Of a stretch of 64,000 nt of DNA, positions 58,379 through 64,000 are shown piece after piece; the first letter of the stretch is position 1, and each line of letters opens with the position of its first letter. This DNA comes from Rhodocyclaceae bacterium (GTDB lineage: Bacteria; Pseudomonadota; Gammaproteobacteria; Burkholderiales; Rhodocyclaceae). The position numbers were made by a program, and so were the translations under genes. Below the pieces are notes generated by a model that worked only from the letters and a program-made list of their open reading frames with translations, was not told the origin of the DNA and did not search any database. The stretch lies in contig JADKHX010000001.1 in NCBI GenBank assembly GCA_016721505.1, forward strand, positions 310,001 through 374,000, given 5' to 3'.

Positions 58379-58864
58379 ATGTCAAAAAAACCATCACTCC
58401 GGCAATTGCTCGCGGCAGGCGCGGCGCAGCGATTATCAACCAGCTTGGTGTCCGCGTCGCCCGATACTTGGCATGGCTGGTTCGATGGCGGCGCGTTGCC
58501 TAATCCGGGCAAGATTGGCATTGGTGTGTTGCTGATATCGCCGGACGGTGCGCGCCACGAACATTCTCGAAAAACTTCGCTGGTTGGATGCAGCAACGAA
58601 GCCGAACTTCGCGCGATGATCGCAGCGATGGAGTTGGCGCTCACGGCAGATTGCCGTCGCCTTGTGCTTTGTGGCGACAGTCAAGTGGCGATTCGCTACG
58701 TGATGAATCAGGATAAAACACACATCGAGCGCTTGTTGCCGCTGATTGCATTGGCGCAAAACAAGCTGCCTCAATTTGACGCAATTGAACTACGTTGGAT
58801 TCCGCGCCATCGTAATCATGAGGCTGACTGTTTGTCGCGTATGGCGCTTGGCTTGCTCGACTAG
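58379..58864 (+). CDS. Ribonuclease HI family protein
   Basis: A 161-residue RNase H fold. The acidic residues are visible: D in WFDGGALPNPGK, E in SNEAELRAMI, D in LCGDSQVAIRY, and D in RNHEADCLSRMAL. It lacks the basic handle of E. coli RNase HI and carries a 30-residue N-terminal extension. This resembles the RnhA-like group sometimes called ribonuclease HI family. It may act on RNA/DNA hybrids. Confidence 0.85.
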   Translation: MSKKPSLRQLLAAGAAQRLSTSLVSASPDTWHGWFDGGALPNPGKIGIGVLLISPDGARHEHSRKTSLVGCSNEAELRAMIAAMELALTADCRRLVLCGDSQVAIRYVMNQDKTHIERLLPLIALAQNKLPQFDAIELRWIPRHRNHEADCLSRMALGLLD

Positions 58865-58913
58865 CGACTATCATTTGGCACTCAATCAAAGAATCAACTT
58901 AAAGGAAAGCACT

Positions 58914-59348
58914 GTGGGAATTTTGACCAACATTGTTGCCGCCGAAGAAGACGAAATTGCTGCCGTTGGCGAGTCGCTACGTCCTTGCGACGAATGGAGC
59001 GGCATGGAGCGGCGTGGTGTCGACACGGCAAAAATCGTGACTTTGCATTGCCTGCTGACCGGCGATCTTTACGAACAAGCGGTAGCAATTTACGAGCCGG
59101 TATACATCAGCGATGAAGGCGTCATTGTGCTTCGATTCGCTGATTTCGCCATGGAACGACTGGCCGAACTCGAAGAGGACGCACTTGACGAAGTTGCCGC
59201 CGAGCTTTCCGCGACCGAAGAATTCGAGTATGAAAATTGGGATACCGAAGAAGTTCATGCGATGGTGATGGAACTTGCCGATTTGGCACGTCTCGCAGAA
59301 TCGCAAGGCCAGATGTTGTTGGTGTGGATGCATCCTTTGATGACTTGA
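58914..59348 (+). CDS. Acidic protein of unknown function
   Basis: A 144-residue acidic protein starting at a GTG (MGILTNIVAAEEDE) with AAAGGAAAG ahead. Conserved-looking blocks are TLHCLLTGDLYEQA and ELADLARLAESQGQ. No function can be named. Its stop overlaps the TTG start of the GIY-YIG gene as TTGA, so the two are probably translated together. Confidence 0.7.
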   Translation: MGILTNIVAAEEDEIAAVGESLRPCDEWSGMERRGVDTAKIVTLHCLLTGDLYEQAVAIYEPVYISDEGVIVLRFADFAMERLAELEEDALDEVAAELSATEEFEYENWDTEEVHAMVMELADLARLAESQGQMLLVWMHPLMT

Positions 59349-59638
59349 ACAAAGTGGACGCAGCGTCCAACGCAAAAACTTGGTACGTGTATTTGCTCGA
59401 GTGTAAAGACGGCAGCATTTACACCGGCATTGCGATTGATGTCGCCGCGCGCTTCGCTGTGCATTGCGCGGGCAAAGGCGCACGCTATACCCGAGCGCAC
59501 CCGCCGCTAAAAATTCTCGCCAGTGTCGCCTGTGGAGATAAGGCCGCCGCTTTGCGCGCCGAGATTCGGATCAAAAAAATGCGCGCATCAGCCAAGCGAA
59601 TTTACGCAGGGCGACTAGCCGATGCTGCATCAACTTAA
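59345..59638 (+). CDS. GIY-YIG nuclease-like protein (UPF0213/YhbQ-type)
   Basis: A 97-residue single-domain GIY-YIG protein. The signature reads WYVYLLECKDGSIYTGIAID, followed by the catalytic-arginine region VAARFAVHCAGKGARYTRAH. Small proteins of this type are related to YhbQ, a nuclease-like protein of uncertain role. The start is a TTG at 59345, or a GTG three codons later. Its stop codon touches the left end of an inverted-repeat element. Confidence 0.88.
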   Translation: MNKVDAASNAKTWYVYLLECKDGSIYTGIAIDVAARFAVHCAGKGARYTRAHPPLKILASVACGDKAAALRAEIRIKKMRASAKRIYAGRLADAAST

Positions 59639-59876
59639 ACCTAGAAACCTCAGTTGACCGCTTGTTTTCAATTTGGATCCTTCATGTTCACTGACCTTCG
59701 AGCAATCAAAGCCGCTCAACTATCGGGTGAGCACGCTACGCACCCGATTGCACGACTGGCGCGACGCCTGACTTCGTTGCTCGTCGTAGCGGGGGTGGAG
59801 CCTGCGTCCTCCTCGCGTCTTGCCAGCCGCCTCGCCAGTCGCACACTCAGGCGCGTCCAACTGAGGTTTCTAGGTT
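59638..59876. mobile_element. 239 bp segment with perfect 19 bp inverted ends (MITE-like)
   Basis: Ends 59638-59656 and 59858-59876 are exact inverted copies. Inside there is a hairpin with an 8 bp stem (59722-59729 with 59741-59748) and a further 8-base inverted pair GACTGGCG / CGCCAGTC (59754-59761 and 59832-59839). No open frame inside resembles a transposase. The ends coincide with the stop codons of the GIY-YIG gene and apeB. No flanking target duplication is evident. Confidence 0.55.
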
Positions 59877-61200
59877 AAACAAAAAATCGCTGCATCAGTC
59901 GCACATAATTTTCCTGATCGAGCGCGCCGGCCGATTCGCGGCAGCTATGCATTGCCCACATCGGTGTGCCGATATCAACGGTGCGTAGTCCTAAGCGCGC
60001 CGCATTGATCGGGCCTATGGTCGAGCCGCAGGCGAGATCGGCGCGGTGCACATATTTTTGCAAATTGACTTTGGCTTTGCGCGCCAGCTCGACCACAAAA
60101 GCTTCACCACTGGCATTAGTTGCGTAGCGCTGGCTGGCATTGATCTTGATCGCCACGCCAGCGTTAACGACGAGCGCGTGCAATGGGTCGTAGCATTCTG
60201 TATGTGCAGGGTGAAAAGCATGCGCCATATCGGCCGACAAATGCCAACTCGCTGCTACCGCTCGGGCCATTGCGTCCGTCGCCGGACTGCTGCTGGCGAC
60301 AATTCGCGCCATCACTTCCTGCATAAACGTACCCGCCGCGCCGGTGCGGCTTTGGCTGCCGACTTCTTCATGGTCGAACAGCGCAATCATTGCGGTGTGC
60401 GCCGCGGGTGCAGCGTCCGCCATTGCCAAAGTGGCGGCGTGGCATGAGGCTAAATTGTCCAGCGCGCGTACGGCGATGAATTCTTGGTGCTGCCCGAAAA
60501 ACGCACCGGGCTGCGCATCGACCGCACACAAATCGAACCCCAATACATCGGCCGCCGCAACACCTGCCGCTTTGCTCAGCAGCGCTAGCCATGCATTTGG
60601 CGCATCTTGCTTATCGTCTATCGTCGCCAACAGCAAATTCAAGCCCGTGTGTTTGTGCACTTTCAGCCCGTCTTCGTTGACAGCGCGATTCATGTGGATC
60701 GCCAAATTCGGCAAACGTACCAGCGCCTCGTCGAGCCGAACCAACACGGTGCGTATGCCGTCCGTCGCGTTTTTGTCGCGCACTATCACGCGCCCGCCCA
60801 AGAGCAAATCACGGTCAGTAAATGTCGCCAGAATCGGCCCGCCATAAATTTCTGTGGCCAGTCGCAAATAGCCATTCGAGGCGCTTGCACCTTTTGTTTT
60901 GACTCGCAATCCGGGCGAGTCAGTGTGCGCGCCGATAACTCGAAATCCGGCGTCAGCTGTCGTTTTACCAACAACAAAAGCAATCAATGCCGCGTCATCA
61001 CGCACCACCATGTAACGCCCGCCGAGCTTGAGTTTCCAAGTCTCGCGTTCATGCAGTAGTTTGTAGCCAGCCGCTTGCAACTGGGTTTGCGAAGCTGCCA
61101 CCGCGTGCCACGGCGAAGGGCTGGCGTCGATGAAATTCAACAGCGCGCGCGCTGTTGAATTTTCGGTGGGAGGTTTAGCTGGACGTTTGGCTGCGGGCAT
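59875..61200 (-). CDS. apeB: M18 family aminopeptidase
   Basis: A 441-residue zinc aminopeptidase related to aspartyl aminopeptidase, removing N-terminal residues in the cytoplasm. Metal ligands are seen in GAHTDSPGLRVKTKG, DHEEVGSQSRTGA and SADMAHAFHPAHTE near the C-terminus. A 30 bp perfect palindrome (61133-61162) lies in codons 13-22. The stop lies in the right end of the inverted-repeat segment. Confidence 0.95.
   Translation of the reverse strand: MPAAKRPAKPPTENSTARALLNFIDASPSPWHAVAASQTQLQAAGYKLLHERETWKLKLGGRYMVVRDDAALIAFVVGKTTADAGFRVIGAHTDSPGLRVKTKGASASNGYLRLATEIYGGPILATFTDRDLLLGGRVIVRDKNATDGIRTVLVRLDEALVRLPNLAIHMNRAVNEDGLKVHKHTGLNLLLATIDDKQDAPNAWLALLSKAAGVAAADVLGFDLCAVDAQPGAFFGQHQEFIAVRALDNLASCHAATLAMADAAPAAHTAMIALFDHEEVGSQSRTGAAGTFMQEVMARIVASSSPATDAMARAVAASWHLSADMAHAFHPAHTECYDPLHALVVNAGVAIKINASQRYATNASGEAFVVELARKAKVNLQKYVHRADLACGSTIGPINAARLGLRTVDIGTPMWAMHSCRESAGALDQENYVRLMQRFFV
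61133..61162. repeat. Perfect 30 bp palindrome inside apeB
   Basis: The arms are AAATTCAACAGCGCG and its exact complement, with no spacer, so in mRNA the innermost bases would form the loop. It encodes residues around NSTARALLNF near the start of ApeB and could form a hairpin in the mRNA just after the start codon. Confidence 0.8.
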
Positions 61201-61236
61201 ATTGCGGCTCCTAATTGATCATGCAATCAGTTTAAT

Positions 61237-61267
61237 CGACAGCTATGGCCAGCACCTACTGGCTAGG
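61237..61267 (+). repeat. Dispersed repeat, degenerate compact form, 5' of apeB
   Basis: It reads CGACAGCTATGG then CCAGCACCTACTGGCTAGG. It is a weaker match, but CCAGCACC-ACTGGC keeps the hairpin. Confidence 0.55.
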
Positions 61268-61299
61268 CAAGCATCGGAAAGTCGACAGAGTAATTCAGA

Positions 61300-61407
61300 C
61301 TATTTGAGTCGCCTGATGATGAAATAATTAAACGCGAATATCACCGCGATGATTACACCGATGGCAGCTAATGCGCCGATGACCGCTTCCCAATCGCTCG
61401 CTAACAT
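61300..61407 (-). CDS. 35-residue single-pass membrane protein
   Basis: A short open frame, MLASDWEAV at the start and ending YFIIRRLK, with one hydrophobic helix (about residues 9-30) and a positive end. TAGGAGCT lies at a proper distance before the ATG. It lies between apeB and the DUF3301 gene, on the same strand as both. I do not know a family; the size resembles small regulatory membrane proteins. Confidence 0.6.
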   Translation of the reverse strand: MLASDWEAVIGALAAIGVIIAVIFAFNYFIIRRLK

Positions 61408-61438
61408 CGTTTTCAATAGCTCCTAATAGGTTCTGCAA

Positions 61439-61771
61439 CTAATGCAAAAAATTCGGGTGCATCACCGATTGTGTTGAAAGCTTAGTCATCAACACGCGGC
61501 TGCCAAGCATGGCAATGCTGCCATCGTTGCGGTTCTCGCCAGTGTCGCTGTATTCAAAAAAATATACACGACGCAAGCGCAAGTTTCCTTCGTCATCACG
61601 ACCAAGACGGATGTGACGAATTGCCACCGTGTCGTCGAGCAGCAGCAAATTTTCGGTTGCACAAGCGTGTTTAGCGGCACGTATCGCGGCTTCGCGCGCC
61701 TTGAGGCTGTCGACCCAAAGCCATGTCGCGGCGACGAGTAGCGCGATGCCAAAGGCGGCGATTAGGTCCAT
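61439..61771 (-). CDS. DUF3301 family protein
   Basis: A 110-residue protein with an N-terminal membrane segment (MDLIAAFGIALLVAATWLW), then the conserved pattern REAAIRAAKHACATENLLLLDDTVA and RRVYFFEYSDTGE. DUF3301 is common in Gamma- and Betaproteobacteria; function is unknown. It follows the ABC exporter by 9 bases. Confidence 0.82.
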   Translation of the reverse strand: MDLIAAFGIALLVAATWLWVDSLKAREAAIRAAKHACATENLLLLDDTVAIRHIRLGRDDEGNLRLRRVYFFEYSDTGENRNDGSIAMLGSRVLMTKLSTQSVMHPNFLH

Positions 61772-61780
61772 AGTGCGTTC

Positions 61781-63580
61781 TTAAATGGGGACGTGCTCGC
61801 CAGTTTGCAAGCGCCACAAAGCGGCATACGTGCCGCCTTGCGCGAGCAATTCATCATGCGTGCCGCTCTCGGTGATGCGACCGCGTTCCAATACATTGAT
61901 GCAGTCGGCGTGACGAATAGTGGAGAGACGATGCGCAATCAACAAGCTTGTGCGTCCGACCACCAGACGCTCTAGCGAGCGTTGTATCGCCGCCTCGGTT
62001 TCGTTGTCGACCGCCGATGTCGCTTCGTCCAAAATCAAAATCGGTGGATCTTTGAGAATGGCACGCGCCAATGCCAAACGTTGGCGTTGTCCACCGGAAA
62101 GCTTCATCCCGCGCTCACCGACTTGGGTGTCGTATCGCAACGGCAATTCACTGATGAACTCATGCGCCTCAGCCGCTTTCGCAGCTTCGATGATCGCCGC
62201 GAGCGGCACGTCTTTCATGCCATAGGCAATATTTTCAGCGACGCTGGCATCGGCCAAAAAAGTGTCTTGCGCGACGTAGCCAATATTGCGCCGCAGATCC
62301 TGCAGGTTCAGCGAATTTATCGGCTGTCCATCGAGACGAATTTCGCCCTGTTGCGGCTCATAAAATCGCAGGAGTAATTTGATTAGGGTGCTTTTACCAC
62401 CACCAGTGCTACCTACAAATGCAACGCTGGTGCCAGGTGCGATGCGCAAAGTTAGTTCATCTATCGCCGCCACATTGACGCCGTCGTAGATGAAGCGCAC
62501 CTTGTCAAATTCCAGCTCACCGTGTGTTTGCGTCACATCCAGACTGCGGCCTGCATAAGGGATGGCCAATGGGGTATCAAGCAGATCCATCACGCGCTGT
62601 ATCGATGCCATAGAGCGCTGATACAAATCGGTCATCTCGGCCAGACGGGTCAGCGGCCACAGCAAGCGTTGGGTCAAATAGACCAGCACGGAATAGCTGC
62701 CGACGCCGATCTCGCCATCGAGCGCCATCAAACCGCCGTAGAGCAAGGTGACGGTGAAGCCGGCCAGGATCGCCATCCGGATCACCGGCGTAATTGCTGC
62801 CGAGAGGCGGATCGCCTTGGCATTCATTTCCCGATAGCTATTCGAGCCTTCCGCAATGTGCGCGGCTTCGAAATCTTCCGCTGCGTAGGCTTTGATGGTG
62901 GCGATGCCTGACAGGTTGTTGTTCAGGCGGGTTGCCAATGCGCCGGCCGATTCGCGCACTGCGGTATAACGCGGGGCCAAGCGCGCCTGAAACCAGAACG
63001 CCCCATACAGAATTGCCGGCACCGGAATCAAGGCCAGAAAAGCCAATTGACTGGTCAGGGCGAAGAACACCGCACCGACCATAATCGAACCAACGAAAAC
63101 CTGAATCAAATCGTTGATACCGCCATTCAAGAAGCGCTCCATCTGATTGATGTCTTCGTTAAGTATGGAGAGCAGATTGCCGGTGCGGTTGCGCTCGAAA
63201 TAGGCCAGCTCAAGCTGCTGAACGTGTCGATACGCGACCAAGCGCATCTCATGCTGAAGATCCTGCGCCAACTGCCGCCACTTGACGTCGTAGAGGTATT
63301 GGAACAAGGATTCCCCGACCCAGATGATGACCGTAAGCATCGCCAGCAACAGGAGCTGTTCGCGCGGATCGGTGATGCCAAATTTGGCAACAAAAGAGTC
63401 TTTGCGACTCACCACCACATCGACGGCAACGCCGATCAGGATCTCTGGAAGTACGTCAAAAAATTTATTAAGTACTGAATAGCAAGACGCTAAAACAAAG
63501 TCGGCGCGATAGCTCCGCGCATAGCCGAACAAGCGCTTGAGCGGGTGCGCCGGTGCTGCTTGCAGCGTGCTATTCGTCAT
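61781..63580 (-). CDS. ABC transporter, fused permease-ATPase (ABCB type)
   Basis: A 599-residue half transporter. The six-helix membrane domain covers about residues 15-330, followed by the ATPase domain. Walker A is GSTGGGKST, the signature LSGGQRQRLALARA, and Walker B ILILDEATSAVD. It probably works as a homodimer, exporting lipids or drugs; the substrate cannot be told. Its ATG overlaps the pepN stop by 3 bases. Confidence 0.93.
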   Translation of the reverse strand: MTNSTLQAAPAHPLKRLFGYARSYRADFVLASCYSVLNKFFDVLPEILIGVAVDVVVSRKDSFVAKFGITDPREQLLLLAMLTVIIWVGESLFQYLYDVKWRQLAQDLQHEMRLVAYRHVQQLELAYFERNRTGNLLSILNEDINQMERFLNGGINDLIQVFVGSIMVGAVFFALTSQLAFLALIPVPAILYGAFWFQARLAPRYTAVRESAGALATRLNNNLSGIATIKAYAAEDFEAAHIAEGSNSYREMNAKAIRLSAAITPVIRMAILAGFTVTLLYGGLMALDGEIGVGSYSVLVYLTQRLLWPLTRLAEMTDLYQRSMASIQRVMDLLDTPLAIPYAGRSLDVTQTHGELEFDKVRFIYDGVNVAAIDELTLRIAPGTSVAFVGSTGGGKSTLIKLLLRFYEPQQGEIRLDGQPINSLNLQDLRRNIGYVAQDTFLADASVAENIAYGMKDVPLAAIIEAAKAAEAHEFISELPLRYDTQVGERGMKLSGGQRQRLALARAILKDPPILILDEATSAVDNETEAAIQRSLERLVVGRTSLLIAHRLSTIRHADCINVLERGRITESGTHDELLAQGGTYAALWRLQTGEHVPI

Positions 63581-64000
63581 GCCAATGACTTGTCAACAAT
63601 CTCAAATACACCGCTCGACAGTCCGGGAACTTGCAGCACGGATTCAAGTGCTGCGCGGGCATGCGCTTGGTGTTCGGCATCAAAGCGCTTCCAGCGGTCG
63701 AAGCTACGGGCTAGGCGCGAGGCGACTTGCGGATTTATTGGATCGAGAATTGCAATATGCTTTGCCATAAAGCGATAACCACTGCCGTCGGCGGCATGAA
63801 AATGTCGATGATTGGCACCAAAGTTGCGGATCAATGCATAAACTTTATTTGGATTCCTGATGTCGAATATTTCGCCTTGGGCGAGTCGTTCGACCTCTGC
63901 CAAGGTATTTGGCAAGCGGCTGCCGGATTGCACAGCCAACCATTTATCCACCACTAGCGCTTCGGCCTGCCAACGCTCGTAAAACGCTGCCAACGCAACG
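63577..64000 (-). CDS. pepN: Aminopeptidase N, C-terminal part
   Basis: About 140 residues of the C-terminal helical domain (DUF3458_C). Characteristic is KPNKVYALIRNF-type sequence, here NPNKVYALIRNFGANHRHFHAADGSGYRFMA, and ILDPINPQVASRLARSF. The catalytic domain lies outside the window. PepN is the main cytoplasmic aminopeptidase in many Proteobacteria. The frame is open to the window edge. Confidence 0.9.
   Translation of the reverse strand, partial: VALAAFYERWQAEALVVDKWLAVQSGSRLPNTLAEVERLAQGEIFDIRNPNKVYALIRNFGANHRHFHAADGSGYRFMAKHIAILDPINPQVASRLARSFDRWKRFDAEHQAHARAALESVLQVPGLSSGVFEIVDKSLA

Noticed and set aside
59654..59878. A 74-codon open frame inside the inverted-repeat segment
   Set aside because: No ribosome-binding site, arginine/serine/leucine low complexity, and it runs through both inverted ends.

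Overview
The window reads as chromosomal DNA of a betaproteobacterium (Burkholderiales/Nitrosomonadales-like). This rests on a complete division and cell wall (dcw) cluster in the usual order, rplU-rpmA-obgE-proB, the block erpA-bactofilin-DUF6776-argC-rpsI-rplM, and an rrn operon with tRNA-Ile(GAT) and tRNA-Ala(TGC) in the spacer. Genes are tightly packed, and many neighbours overlap by 4 bases (ATGA, GTGA, TTGA). No phage, integrase, transposase or CRISPR array was seen.

Layout. 1-11.3 kb (minus): mraZ-rsmH-ftsL-ftsI-murE-murF-mraY-murD-ftsW-murG-murC, with its promoter and a probable MraZ operator at 11.34-11.40 kb. 11.6-15.6 kb: psd, an NhaD-type Na+/H+ antiporter, and a divergent Kef-type antiporter. 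15.7-18.6 kb: rplU-rpmA-obgE-proB. 18.7-24.3 kb (minus): rrn operon with promoter, processing stems and terminator, behind tyrS. 25.7-29.4 kb (minus): erpA, bactofilin, DUF6776, argC, rpsI, rplM. 29.4-32.5 kb (minus): bioB-bioC-TsuA-like sulfur transporter. 32.5-36.0 kb: comF and trmL facing tgt and queA, then tRNA-Leu(CAA). 36.2-46.3 kb (plus): DinB-like, kup, peroxiredoxin, oppABCDF and an MFS transporter. 46.3-64 kb: a large DUF748 protein, GNAT, two small acidic proteins, an M16 peptidase pair, a frameshifted Xaa-Pro aminopeptidase, EamA, a BaiN-like flavoprotein, an RNase HI homologue, GIY-YIG, M18 aminopeptidase, a 35-residue membrane protein, DUF3301, an ABC exporter and the end of pepN.

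The most unusual signal is a dispersed repeat family with about 19 recognisable copies in 64 kb. The compact form has the core GTGTCACCAGCACCAACTG, which folds into a small hairpin. Extended forms carry extra sequence at one fixed point inside the core, and three copies of about 95 bp contain two strong hairpins whose stems covary. Copies lie between genes and also inside open reading frames: murG, murD, murE (twice), bioC, trmL, queA and the DUF748 gene. There they are translated in frame, mostly in variable loops. The closest known analogy is the Rickettsia palindromic elements or REP/BIME sequences, but I do not recognise this family. A related-looking 84 bp three-way-junction element flanked by a 29 bp direct duplication separates ftsW from murG, and a 239 bp segment with perfect 19 bp inverted ends lies between the GIY-YIG gene and apeB.
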